Below are positions 28,653 to 39,897 of a stretch of DNA of 64,000 bases, piece after piece. A program made the position numbers and the translations under genes. The first letter of the stretch is position 1. Each line of letters opens with the position of its first letter. The notes beneath the pieces were generated by a model. It was given only the letters and a program-made list of their open reading frames with translations, had not been told where the DNA came from and ran no database searches. This DNA is from Engraulis encrasicolus (lineage: Eukaryota > Chordata > Actinopteri > Clupeiformes > Engraulidae). The DNA is taken from the NCBI RefSeq assembly GCF_034702125.1, contig NC_085878.1, positions 16,865,057 through 16,929,056 on the forward strand, given 5' to 3'.

Positions 28653-29489
28653 TACTGCAACAATGTCACACCATCGTGTTTGTTTAGAATACATATCTAG
28701 AATGCTCCTCGTTGAGATTTGAAAGCAAAAGTGAAAATAATCGTTAATGCAACCTACCAAATACTGTAGCATTGTGCATGTAGTGTATTCACACGTTGCT
28801 ACTAAAATTGTCACTGACCGGTGTGTTTTTCTCAGGCATGTTGGGTTTTTTTTTTCTAACAATCGAAACACAACCCTGTGTAACAGTAAAATGCAACTGT
28901 ACTATGACCACATTCAATCAAATACATTAAAAGGCTGATGATACATAAGACAGAAGGCCAGATCTGAAGATAACACTCTCAGGTATAAAAAAAAATATCT
29001 TCATTAATCACATGGCAGTTGCTGTACCAATTCAGTCACTTCAATGAAGGGAGCTCTTCTATAAAATCACCCAACTCTAACAGGGTTTACTTACCAGCAC
29101 ACAAAACAATGCTGATGAAAACAAAACAGTATGTTTATGACATGTCATAATATCCACAATGTGGGTTTGACTCTTTCCCCTTAAGAACTCACATTCCCTG
29201 TATATTTTTGTGAAATGTTAGTAATACATAGTATAGCTTCATGAAGGCTATGCGACTTGGAATTACACCCATGTGTCACTGAAATAATTCTGTTCCCACT
29301 GGTCAACATTAATGTGAAATGAAAATGAAACATTGCAATGAGACCAGGTAAGCAAACCAGCGTGGTGCCAGAACCTTATGAGTTGTCCTCTCCCCTTTCC
29401 TTTACAGCTCTCTGTGCACCCACAATCGCAGAGAGGTGGAACAGCAGAAGCCCTCCCCAAAGCAAACACAGGTCATTGCTTTTTTTTAT

Positions 29490-29937
29490 TAGTGGTGTCC
29501 TCAACCTTTTGTTGGTCTGCCATCCCCACACACACACGCACACACACACACACACACACAGAGACACGCACGCACGCGCACGCACGCACGCACGCACACA
29601 CGCACGCACACACACACACACACATACACACACACACACACACAGAGACACACAGAGACACACTGCTCCTGAAGAAAACACATCAGTATCCATAGGCCAG
29701 CAGTAGTGGATCCAGGTCCCCAGTCACTCTCATAAGATTGATGTCCCTCCAATTCACTAAAATACTGTATCTGGGACTAAAAGGGGGCGGTGCTTGGTTT
29801 CCATTGAGGGGTTTAGTTCAATATTTTTTTACTACTAAGGGGGGTGTTGGCAGGCTTATTGTGAGGTAAGGGGGGCGTTTGGAGGCTTATGATGAGACCA
29901 AGGGGGCGTTTGTTCAAAAAAGGTTTGAGAAACACTG
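29490..29937. mobile_element. hAT MITE carrying a CA microsatellite
   Basis: The left end tagtggtgtcctcaacctttt and the reversed right end cagtgtttctcaaaccttttt form a degenerate inverted repeat of hAT-Charlie type. The right half (aaggggggtgttggcaggct, accaagggggcgtttgttca) is related to 24077-24130. No 8-bp target duplication is visible, so it is old or its limits are off by a few bases. Confidence 0.5.
29527..29664. repeat. CA/CGCA compound microsatellite
   Basis: Alternating CA and CGCACGCA blocks with cacaga interruptions, inside the hAT-like element. Confidence 0.95.
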
Positions 29938-30557
29938 CTCTACGCCAAGATGCATGTCAGAGATATGCAACAACAAACATCAAATTAGATATGACAATAG
30001 CAATACACATTGCAATATAAGCTTACAACACAAGCACAGATAAATGCAGCAGTGATTTTAAAGGTTAGCATAGCCTCGATGAGGGCTGCATTACACCCAT
30101 GTGTTGTAAAACTACTGATTTATTTGTCGAATATACGGCACAACCAGAATATTTAGATTTTAAAAGAGAAGAAATAGCCCAAACCCAACCAAACCAACTT
30201 CATAACCAGACACACAGCCCCATAGACTACAGGATCATGGCCATGAATAGACCCTTCCAGTCAGGTGACCCTTGTAAAAGCGACCCCCATTTTGGACGTG
30301 AAGAAGACAACGATTTCAATGCCAGTAAAGATACACGACAAACGGGAAAAAAAACGAATAAAGGCCCTGAACTGTCAAAACTGTTGATGTAGGCCTATGT
30401 GTGTCTCATGACGCTTCCAGTATGTTGACGCACTATATAGGTTCTCCTTAAAACTATGACATGCATAACCTGCCAAAGCAAAAAAAACAAAACACTTAAT
30501 CTGAGCCTTAATTAAAACAAAATTCTGAAATATTTTGATTTTGATTACCAATTATAT

Positions 30558-30558
<1 letters not shown>

Positions 30559-30616
<58 letters not shown>

Positions 30617-30629
30617 AGAGAGAGAGAGA
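30559..30629. repeat. GA microsatellite
   Basis: AG dinucleotide run with one atgg interruption. Confidence 0.97.
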
Positions 30630-32863
30630 ATAAATTCAGCATAATCTTTACCAGGAGCTGCACAGAAGAAAATAAAAAACAGAAAACAGGAAAGTGATAC
30701 CCAAGCAACCAGGAAGGCAATATAAAATGTTATGATGATTAATCTGGAATCAGCCTCCATACTAATGTGCTATGCAGAAAGCCATTCACATCAAAAGTGC
30801 TGCCTCCTCATCCAGTACAGCAAGTTCAGACCTTCAAACGGGAAGAAATTACCGGATTATTTTCAAGCGAGGCACCAGAGGAAGGAGCATGGCAGCAGTA
30901 ATGCAGTGGTGGTGATGCACCAAGGTGGAGTCATTTAGGCCCTACAAGCTTTCCGCCACATGCTTCAGAAACTAAACGGTTCAAACATGAAATGTGTTAA
31001 TCTTGTACACATACTGTATATTTCAGACAAGGAAAGAAGATCCATCCATCCATAAAGTAATCCATGCTACAAATAGGGCTGGATTACATGCCTTCAGTTT
31101 TTTGGCTGCATTCTTACAGCGTTCCTCAATGTAAATGTCAAACCAGATATCCAGCAGTGAATACAAATAAATTGAACTCAAATCAACTCCTTCTGGCCAG
31201 TTACATACTTGCTTCTGAATTGAAGATCATTTCAGACAAGCCCACAGTCTTGAGTATTCCAAGTCCAAAAAAGACCACTGAAATCATGTAGGCAGCCTAC
31301 AACTTTTTATGCAGACTGACTTGAAAGCCATAGACTTAACTAATTAACAGACCTAGGCCAACAATTCCAATTCAGTGTTACATAGGCCTTTTGTCTTTTT
31401 TCGCCTCTGTTCTGTTACAATATCACTTCAAATAATATGTGATTAGGCTATTGTGGTCTACTGCAGCCGATATAAGATATTCACCAAATGCGCAATGGTG
31501 CATTATTTCGCCATATAAGCACGTGGCCTTATTGAACACGCCTATAACGTAGGATAGTAAAATGCATTTAACTAAAACAAAATACAATCACTGTGCATTA
31601 CACAAAGACCTTCTTTACAAAATAAGATGCATATCTATACGAGGCAGATGTCCATCCAAACATCTGCATATCATGAATCCTTGATTGTGCTGCGCGCATC
31701 CCAACTCTTTCACAGGCTAGAACTACCGTTTGAGACACACCTGTGGATCTTTTGGTCAAAACAGAACATGATCGGGAGCTGCACCGCTGTCTCCCGATAC
31801 AGCTGTCAGTCGATGTCTGTCGTAACAACATTCGAACACGTGGTTTCCACAACTTGGAAATGCACACAAATGGGCGTAAAAATATCCAATCTTGTTTTTG
31901 GCTTAAGAAGTTGGGCCAGGCCACTCACCGTATTCATCAGTTACACCACGTTTGTTAACCTAAAGTCTTCACATATTCATGCGTGAGTTACAAGTTGGGC
32001 CCTCCACGTTGGACACACAATCAAACTTAACCCGTGACTTGAAGCCTTCTGAATGCCACATTAATACTATTGAATCTTATGGCAAGGGCAGGAACGCGTA
32101 AGAAACTGAAACATAAGCAAGAGTAGGCCTATCATTAAAATACATTAAGTTATGACCAGCATTTTTTTTTATTAAGGCTATTCAATCAAGAGCAAACGGC
32201 TTAAGTGCTACGCGTAATAGGCTATGTAATACATCTCCACGTCAAAACTTTTTCTGAAGTATGCGCCAATAACATTGTGACAGCAGACCAACGTCGCAAA
32301 CCTCGTAGAAATAAGTTTGACGGCTACAATGTGCAAATATCCGTAGACTCCAAAGCAAGGAGAAAATGTTTCTATTCCCAAGAAGACTTTTCTGAGCACT
32401 ATTTCAGAAAACGTGGTCACCTGCTGCTACTGTAAAAAGAGTTCCATGCAGATTATGCTCTCTGTAGGCTACAGCTATATTTGACATCACATTTATTTAA
32501 AATCGGTCATTGCTCAAACCATCAAACATTCTGCCCCACACCACTGGCATGTCTGTGCTGTCATGTTACGATAGCCTACTTTACCACGACTTTACAGACT
32601 GGGGACGTGGAGTTGACATCTTTCGATGCCGTCGCTATCAAATTTACCCGGCCCCGAGCTAGACACCCGACAAAAGTAGAGCCCCAGCGAGACAGAAAAA
32701 AATGAAAAGGTTTCATCTTCATATTGCTTTGTGGATTGGTTAGTTTCGCCTGTTAAAAGGCTTAAGACATAGCTTTTCCGTGCGAGAGGACCTCCCCTTA
32801 CTTCCTAATTCCAATATTCGTCTATTTCGATAAGTATAACCCTCTGTCAAGGGCTTACAGTAC

Positions 32864-32887
32864 CTCATAAAGATCTCCCGAAGCCAT
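32864..32887 (-). CDS. cdyl2: cdyl2 exon 1, coding part
   Basis: Reading leftwards from the ATG at 32887, the frame gives MASGDLYE and then a GAG|gtactg splice donor at 32863. These eight residues are the conserved CDYL2 N-terminus, which separates it from CDYL (different N-terminus). The start context has A at -3 and G at +4, a strong vertebrate initiation context. Tyr7 corresponds to the first aromatic-cage residue of the chromodomain; the other cage residues are in exon 2, 17 kb away. The phase is 0, fitting the GTG (Val9) that opens exon 2. The exon is too short to be found as an open frame. It continues upstream as 5' UTR of unknown length. Confidence 0.92.
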
Positions 32888-33260
32888 CCTTGGGTGCGGA
32901 ACTTGGTCCGTGCGATGTTCTTGACTGCCTCACTTGGTTTTTTTTCGCTATCTCTCGCTCGGTGTGTCGGAGAAAGCTCCGATAGACGGGTATTAACGAA
33001 CAGCCTTGTTATTCTGAGCCAGCCGCAGTAGCAGATCAGCAGACAGTGTCAATCGAGCCCGGCTGCGATGGATTGTTCCTCACTTAAGACAAACAAGTAG
33101 GGGGGAGCGGGGCGGTGCTGTTTGTACGAATTGGTGTATGGAAATTAGTCAACCTAGTCATATCTAAAATGCTCTTCGCTCGCCTTCGTTGACGGTGAGG
33201 TCCGCAAACCAATGGTGAGGTTACAGGACTTCGTCGCACAAAGGCTACCATTGGCTGACT
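32888..33260 (-). promoter_or_regulatory. cdyl2: cdyl2 5' UTR and CpG-rich promoter
   Basis: The region directly above the start codon is richer in CpG than the flanking introns. It has a GC box ggggcgg at 33109-33115, and ATTGG (CCAAT on the gene strand) at 33130-33134 and 33250-33254. A CCAAT on the plus strand lies at 33209-33213. No TATA box is evident. The transcription start is inferred to lie between about 32900 and 33100; this cannot be fixed by sequence alone. Confidence 0.55.
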
Positions 33261-35354
33261 CCACGGAGTGACACCAATTTGGTCTCCATTTAATTTCTTT
33301 CCATTAGTTGACGAATGTTTATCCGCAAAACTTGATTACTGACGGCTTTGATAGGCTCAAACCACTCATGGCGCACATGCAGCACGAAGGATGTGCGCAA
33401 AATGATCGCGCAAGCAGTCCACTTCTTTTCCGCTCACACGAATAGGAAACAGCCTAACAACTGGCATCACAGGATATCAAGTCACTTCAAAGAGAAACCT
33501 GGCAACTTATTTGTGGATAGTCGCGGTCGAGAAATGTAAAAACCTCAACGTTGTTTGCGCATTCCTCACTCCTCCTCACAGACAAAACCAACAACTTCCT
33601 TTACCCCCTTATCAACCCGGAGGAATTGTAGACAGATAATGTTACCATACTTTTTACAAGGTGAAGATGCCTTGAAAACATTACACACCAAGCTCCAGCT
33701 CTGGCAACTGTGCTACCTCTGTGTGCGTAATGTTCAGGATTCTGATTTTTCATTAAAAAAACGAGCCTTTTGTCTTACATCATGTGCTCCTTTATAATTA
33801 CCCATTCTTTTGCATTTGGATGCCTTCTGCCCATCAACACAGCCACCACACACCTTTATAACATCACATGGTAGTCCAAGTGAAATGGAATACAATGTAT
33901 AGATGTGTAAGAAGCATTGTGCTATAAAATAGTAATACACATGTTATAGCCACAGTCACATGTTCTGTCAAGTGCGAGCCTGACAGAGGCTGGATGTCCT
34001 ACAGGAAAACTCTTTAGCAAGGGACTGATAAGTGAGCCAATTTTGTGTAGATATGTTAACAGTCTGACTTGATAAGATGAAAGCATTTTTTATTAAGCAT
34101 ATTAACACATTTTGCTTTCCCCAAAATTAGGAGGGTGCGTTCCGAATGGCAAACATGATTCCCTATGGTTGGTGACTACTGCATTTTTGTGAGACGTTTA
34201 AACTGATACATCTGTGTTTGTGAAATAATTCTTTGCACCCATATTCCATATTGTGTTACAGCAATAGCAAATTTAGCTTACATTTGCTGTTGCTGTAACA
34301 CAGCTTTACAGATGCCACCGGCATATCCCAGCTGAGGTATGATAATTGAGCCAGTTATAGCTTCAGTCAGTGCTCAGATGGGTCAACGTTGGACAAGTCA
34401 TCCAAAGTTCTCTGTGGATGCCCTAACAGTATTATACTCAGTGTGGATGGGGAGCAACATCTATTTTTTTCAGTGTACTCACCCCCTTTAGTGCCATCCC
34501 TGCCTCATAACAATGTGTTACCCCACATTTTTAACTTGGACCTTTGTGGTACCAAACGTGTTATAACCGTTACACCACCAGACCAACATCATTGGCATAT
34601 GACAAACAAAGGTACAACCACAAGCCATGTGATGGTCACTCCGTCATTTAATATGGGGCATACATTGGTATGGAGACTGGATTTTTGTCTGTTTTTAATG
34701 CAGTGTTTCCCACATAACTTTTGCCTGAAAGGTTCCTGTACTTATAGTTTCACAGGAAATATGGTTTGAAAACCCCCAAAATGAATGGCTTACACATTTT
34801 TTGAAAAGTAGGCCTAACTTCAGAAAATACATTCACAATACAAAAATGTTTTCAAGGGGCCTGGTCAATGTGGTAGTTGCAGGTGTTTCTTGGTGGCCCC
34901 GTTAACTGTAAAGTGCAGTATAGTGTTTGCTTTTAACTATGCAGAAGTATGTGCCCAGTTGAGGAGCAGGTTAATAAGGAAGCAGGAAATGGGAGGTTTA
35001 ATTTACACTCCCACACACCTTACCTACCAGCGTGTGTTTCTCAACTCCCTTGGCCACATGTTTACTCCAGAAGGATGAAGGATCCAGCTTTAGGGTGGAT
35101 GGGTTAATAGTTTCCTTAGAGCAGTAGGAGTTGCGGTGTGCCGAATGAGAATAATATTTATTTTTCAAATGGTTATGAAAAACGCTGGAGCAAAAGACTG
35201 TCCAAAGCTTTCAATTAAGCCCTTTCAAATGGGTTCTTATGGAGTCAAACCTGCTTTCCATATGGCTCCTGTTAGGCATGATGAATATGGACAATTGTAA
35301 ATATACTGTATAACAATGGACACCATCAATGCTGTATTTTGTTGTTTTTACTCA
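33261..35354. other. Intergenic region upstream of cdyl2
   Basis: I see no coding sequence or transposon here. The only structure is a short hairpin at 34252-34302, listed separately. Confidence 0.6.
34252..34302. repeat. 21-bp hairpin
   Basis: Arms 34252-34272 and 34282-34302 pair over 21 bases with a single non-Watson-Crick position, which would be a G:U wobble in plus-strand RNA. The loop is 9 nt. It could be the core of a small MITE or a microRNA-like hairpin. The loop and total length are short for a typical pre-miRNA, so no RNA gene is called. Confidence 0.6.
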
Positions 35355-35815
35355 TGTGACGGAGGACACCTTGCAACTGTTCGTCCCCCTCGGGGATCGA
35401 ACCTGCGACTTCGTCAACTACAACGGTCTGGCAATGGGAGACAGTACGATACCGCTGGACCAAGAGACCAGTCTCCCAGTCCAACGGCATCGACACTGTA
35501 TTAGGCTTTGGGAGTGAGGTTTACTAACGTTCCACGCCAACACTGCTAGTTAGCCTCCGTTACACTCTCCCCCTTAAACCTCACTCCCAGGTCACGGCAC
35601 CACTGTGACGGAGGTCATCTTGCACCTGTTCGTCCCCCTCGGGCATCGAACCTGCGACCTCGTCAACTACAACGGCCCGGCAATGGGAGGCACAGTACGA
35701 TACCGCTGGACTAAGAGACCAGTCTCCCAATCCAACGGCATTAACACTGTATGAGGCTTTGGGAGGGAGGTATACTAACGTTCCACGCCAACTCTACTAG
35801 TTAGCCTCCGTAACA
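35355..35815 (-). mobile_element. Miniature LTR retrotransposon, 461 bp
   Basis: Two near-identical direct repeats of 210 and 212 bp (35355-35564, 35604-35815) have TG...CA ends on both strands (tgtgacggagg / cctccgttaca and cctccgtaaca). They are separated by only 39 bp. Read on the minus strand, that spacer starts one base after the 5' LTR with TGGTGCCGTGAC, complementary to the 3' end of animal tRNA-His including CCA, as a primer binding site would be. It ends with AAGGGGGAGAG, a polypurine tract, abutting the 3' LTR. There is no coding region, so mobility would need proteins in trans. Flanking ctca/ctct match 3 of 4 as a possible eroded target duplication. A simple tandem duplication is the alternative. 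Confidence 0.75.
35394..35462 (-). other. tRNA-like Pol III boxes inside the LTR
   Basis: On the minus strand the LTR contains TGGTCCAGCGG (35452-35462), which fits the A-box consensus TRGYNNARNNG. About 60 nt downstream is GTTCGATCC (35394-35402), which fits the B-box GWTCRANNC. The B-box is kept in the second LTR as GTTCGATGC. This may be a captured tRNA-like segment or coincidence. Confidence 0.45.
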
Positions 35816-36319
35816 CTCTCACAAGAGGATTGAGGAATACAATGTCCAATAACATGTCAAACGACGTCTCAATGAAACTGGAATTACAAACGATATACCT
35901 GATGTCTAAAGATGTCCTTATTCAGGGGAATAGCAATTGGAAATAGTGAAATACTTACAGTGTCTGTCAAGGTCCAGTCTAGAAGCAATGCATGCACTCT
36001 ATTGCTATTCACATCACTGACTTTAAAAACAAATAAAACAGGCCATGATGCAATTTCTTTTCACACTCCAATATAGTGTAAGGAATAGAGACATCTGCTC
36101 AGCATTCCCCTGTATGGAACAAACACCTCTACCCTCCCGTTTAAATGAGCAACCTTTCCATTTCAACCATGTTTAAGTGGAATTCAGTATATGCAATAAA
36201 GAGTAATAGCTGTGAGGTTGGGCTGCTTCATTACTGTCTTCCAAGGAGAAAGGTATCAGAAATAGAGTATAAGGCAAGTTGCAGCAAATCATGCAGAACA
36301 TACACATACCTAACACAGT
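35816..36319. other. Intergenic spacer
   Basis: Nothing recognisable. Confidence 0.6.
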
Positions 36320-36471
36320 CAGGGCCGCTGACACCTTTGGATGGGCCCGGGGCAACGGCAACTGAAAGGCTCCCCTTATTCAATACAATATAATGGAGAC
36401 CCAAGTCTGGGCCCACACTCGCTGGGCCCAGGACAACTGACCCCTTTGTCCCCCCTCTATCAGCTTCCCTG
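36320..36471. mobile_element. Small hAT MITE with CAGGGNNGCTGANA ends
   Basis: Left cagggccgctgaca and reversed right cagggaagctgata form the inverted repeat. Flanks aacacagt and catacagt agree at 6 of 8 bases, consistent with an aged hAT target duplication. The 152-bp interior has paired gggcccgggg/tgggcccac words common to a fish repeat family. Confidence 0.7.
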
Positions 36472-37387
36472 CATACAGTACAGTAACAATACAATACCAA
36501 CACCATACGTATCATCAGATAAAAAGACAGAAGGGGAGTAGTCACAGGCTTACATGCTCACTTCTAATACATTGTATGAAGAAAGAAGTGCGGTTTAAGA
36601 TTAATTTAGATTCATAGCTTCCTGATTCACGTACATACTACAGTACATGGATTATTATAGTTCTTTGAAGGACATACATGTAAAAGTCTTTGCTCATGTA
36701 TTACCACCATTTCTTATACTGTAGGCCTACAGTCCATCTCCAGAATAAGTGACTAAATGAGTGCACAGGACGGCAATCTAGTCTAGACGGCAATCTAGTG
36801 GTTAGCCACAAGCTCTTCCGTCATATGACTAGTTCACCATCATCCGGGCATGGAGGCCTCTATTTTATATTAGTTTTTTTTCCCCACGCAGAAAATGTTT
36901 CTCAGAACAAACTGTTGAATGAAAACCCACAAAATAAATACCCTGTTAGATCAATTCTGAGAATGTGATTGGCAAATTACCTGTATTGTATAACTTTGGA
37001 ATACCAAGAAAAAAAAACAATTCTACGAGTCAAGAAATAAACATCTTTATTTCACAAATGTTGCACTTATTGCCGCTCTGCTAAAAGAAAAAAAAAGACT
37101 TAATTAGACGCTTTGTGATTTCCATTAACTTGCACTTCAGTAGTATTCATTCCTTGACAGTCACTCAGTCACATTACCTCAACCATTTCGTGTTTGGCTT
37201 TCATTTGTGCAACCAAACTGTTGATATAAATGTCTGATTGTTTATCTAATTTTTGGCAGACAGTTTCACTAAGTTTGTTCAAAGTCCAAAGTCCAATGTC
37301 TGCATCCTCTCTGAATGTGCCTACGTATCTATGGTGCACCCTACATCATGGGCTCTAAGGTGGAGACATAGTAACCAGATACCTTAA
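36472..37387. other. Intergenic spacer
   Basis: Only a short duplicated word (gacggcaatctagt, twice near 36768-36800) is seen; no gene or element is recognised. Confidence 0.6.
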
Positions 37388-38318
37388 AGCGATGGTTCGG
37401 AGTAGAATCACCCTAATGCCATTTGAACCGTGACACCCATCCACCTTTACACCCGAAGTGTTTTCTGCCGCAGGCTTACATCAACAGAGTTGCCGTGTTA
37501 TTCGATGTTTATTCCGGTTAGCTTGACTCAAGCGCATATGGATACTGGGCACCGTCTCCAAACTTTCCCCACAAAAATAACATGTCATGACACCAAACTT
37601 CTGCAGTAGCACAAATATGGTCTGTACTCACGAAACGAAGCATTTGGAAGTTTGGAAATAGTCCAGGAGTTTATTATTATCAACACAAGCCGAATAGCTT
37701 CTCTGCTGCTAAAGCTGCGCCAACGTTACTTCCGTCATCTAAGACAAGCATGTAAGAGTCCTCAACGAAGCTCATAATATGCACAATGAAAAGTGAATTC
37801 AGCATCAGTATTGATAACGAAAATCATTGTCTAATTGATAGTAGGTAAGATTTGAAATATCTTTTAAGTATTTCCTTGAAAATATAAGCCTTAATCACAA
37901 TTCAGTGAAAACTTTTTTAACACTCTCGTCTGGAAGTTTGTTGAAGACTTTTACGGGCTTGTCTCATATGACGGAAGTAACGTTGGCACAGCTTTAGCAG
38001 CAGAGAAGCTATTCAGCTTGTGTTGATAATACTAAACTCCTGGACTATTTCCAAACTTCCAAATGCTTCGTTTCGTGAGTACAGACCATATTTGTGCTAC
38101 TGCAGAAGTTTGGTGTAATGACATGTTATTTTTGTGGGGAAAGTTTGGAGACGGTGCCCAGTATCCATATGCGCTTGAGTCAAGCTAACCGGAATAAACA
38201 TCGAATAACACGGCAACTCTGTTGATGTAAGTCTGCGGCAGAAAACACTTCGGGTGTAAAGGTGGATGGGTGTCACGGTTCAAATGGCATTAGGGTGATT
38301 CTACTCCGAACCATCGCT
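37388..38318. mobile_element. Palindromic TTAA-target element with ~365-bp arms
   Basis: The element is flanked by TTAA on both sides (37384-37387 and 38319-38322). It starts agcgatggttcggagtagaa and ends with the exact inverse. The two arms (about 37388-37750 and 37955-38318) are inverted copies with very few differences, separated by ~200 bp. No reading frame of note is present. TTAA duplication is used by piggyBac and Kolobok transposons; which one mobilised this copy cannot be told. The near-identity of the arms suggests a relatively young insertion or ongoing arm conversion. Confidence 0.85.
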
Positions 38319-38322
38319 TTAA

Positions 38323-39302
38323 TAGGGTTGAAGGGAACACTGCACACACACCCTGCACTGTCTGCCTCTAACCCTAACCTTAAGCCTGGGTCCACACTGG
38401 CTGCCTAGTTGTTAGCAGGGCATGGCACAGTGAGCAAACAGTGAACAGAAACATGACAATCACATCATTGTTGTCGTCATCATCATTATCATCATCAACG
38501 TCACCATATTCATCCTCATCATCACGATCTCAGTTGTTTGTGTTCATTCACAAACACTTGATATATTTTCCTATCTGTTTGAGGTGACCCTCTCCCCTAG
38601 GCTAGCAGAATGCAGGTGAGAAAATTATGACATTGGACTGAAGCATGTGCAAAAAACATCATGTAGTATATCATTTACAACAAAGCAGCTCAACACCCTA
38701 GAGAAATTGGAAATAAAAATAGGAACAGCTAGCTTCTTCCTCCTTCTAAATGAAAACTTTTTTAACAGCTTTCTGCACACACGCTGAGATTTAAGTCTCA
38801 CTACACTGTGGTGTCACCATATGGTATGAGCAAAACAAAAAAAGAAACGCAACACAACAACAACAAAAATCACAACTCTGGGAAATGGGAATGAAGCCCT
38901 CTGGGGAGAACTTGACTACTGATGTGGAACGACCCAGACAAATCTGAAGACCATAATCACTTTAAAGACAGATACGTCAGGGTTAACCCGCGATTGTGCA
39001 GGCCAGTCACCACTGTGAGGGAGAAGTATGTGCGTAGAGTGGCTGAATGAATAAATAAAGTATTTCTAGAGAAAGGCGATGAATAAAACATGGCCAATGC
39101 AACCGCTACTTCAGAAACAGGGGCTTAACGTGCTCCTCCAGGCTACTGTGGTGTGGTGTCATCAATTGTCCAAGAAATTACTCCTGTTTTGATATGAATG
39201 CAGACAGACGGGTCCAGCTCATTTGTATGGTGATGAGTAAATCCGCATGGGAGTTGAAGGTTGATGCTTCTGTGTTTTCTCTCAAATGTTTTGGGTCCTT
39301 CT
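38323..39302. other. Intergenic spacer with ATC microsatellite
   Basis: A degenerate ATC/TCA trinucleotide repeat spans about 38460-38528. Nothing else is recognised. Confidence 0.65.
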
Positions 39303-39480
39303 GTTTGTTTGTTTTCTTTTTTAAATTTTGTGCCTTTATTACTTGATAGGATAGTGGAAACAAGACAGAGCATGGTCGGGAGGGAGAGATGGGAGAGGAT
39401 CGGGAAATGACCTGGGGCCAGAATTGAACCAGGTCCCTGCCGCAACAGTGTGATGATGCCTTAGCCACTGCTGTTGAGTT
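39303..39480 (-). mobile_element. tRNA-derived SINE
   Basis: Read on the minus strand, the element has an A-box-like TGGCTAAGGCA (39457-39467) and a B-box GTTCAATTC (39421-39429). A unique body and a tail taataaaggcacaaaattt followed by A-rich sequence come next. The order tRNA-like head, body, A-rich tail fits a fish SINE. A truncated relative lies at 20668-20740. Confidence 0.7.
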
Positions 39481-39779
39481 TTGCTGTTCAAAAAGTGTCT
39501 CAGGTGTGCTGGGCACACTGCACATGCAATAGGGTTGATCTATAGTCTCATCAGTACATTTCATGGGATGCAGACCTACATACTTTGTTCTCATAATGTC
39601 ACTTGTTTTTCTTCACATTTTGTCTAAACGTGGCTCTGTATATTTGCCACACGCAGCTCTGGTAAGGAGGGATGGTAGCATTTTGTAGCCTGACTGCTGC
39701 AGAAAAACTGTTTGTTATGTACAGTACAGTAAGTCTAGTGTACTTGTTTATCATACCATACACCTTCAGTCATGCCCTA

Positions 39780-39866
39780 AATTTGTACATTTTTCCATGT
39801 ACCCCCTGAAGTGTGCCCAAGTACCCCTTGTGGTGCACTTACTCCTGGTTGGGATCCACTGGTCTA
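39780..39866. mobile_element. hAT element end, fragment
   Basis: The sequence tggttgggatccactggtct resembles the right terminus of fish hAT-Charlie elements (GGTTGGGAACCACTGGTCT), preceded by the typical gtaccccttgtggtgcact words. No left end was found. Confidence 0.4.
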
Positions 39867-39897
39867 AAATACCATTCTTTAATTAATTAAAACCATC

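Larger units (their letters stand above)
15513..32863 (-). other. cdyl2: cdyl2 intron 1
   Basis: This 17.35-kb intron is bounded by GAG|gtactg at 32863 and tttttttag at 15513. It contains a foldback at 15560-15744, a TG microsatellite, at least two small MITEs, hAT remnants, two SINE copies and a 1.8-kb long-inverted-repeat element. The stretches 15745-17875, 17969-19478, 21845-23938, 24176-26355 and 28657-32863 show no gene or clear element to me, apart from the items listed separately. Confidence 0.85.

Noticed and set aside
26889..28871. Two similar frames, plus at 26889-27107 and minus at 28413-28871, looking like a repeated gene
   Set aside because: They are the two inverted arms of one long-inverted-repeat element, so the similarity comes from the DNA structure.
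35355..35815. A simple tandem duplication or CRISPR-like array
   Set aside because: There are only two units, with LTR-type ends and a primer site and polypurine tract in the spacer; there is no spacer series. A plain duplication remains the fallback explanation.
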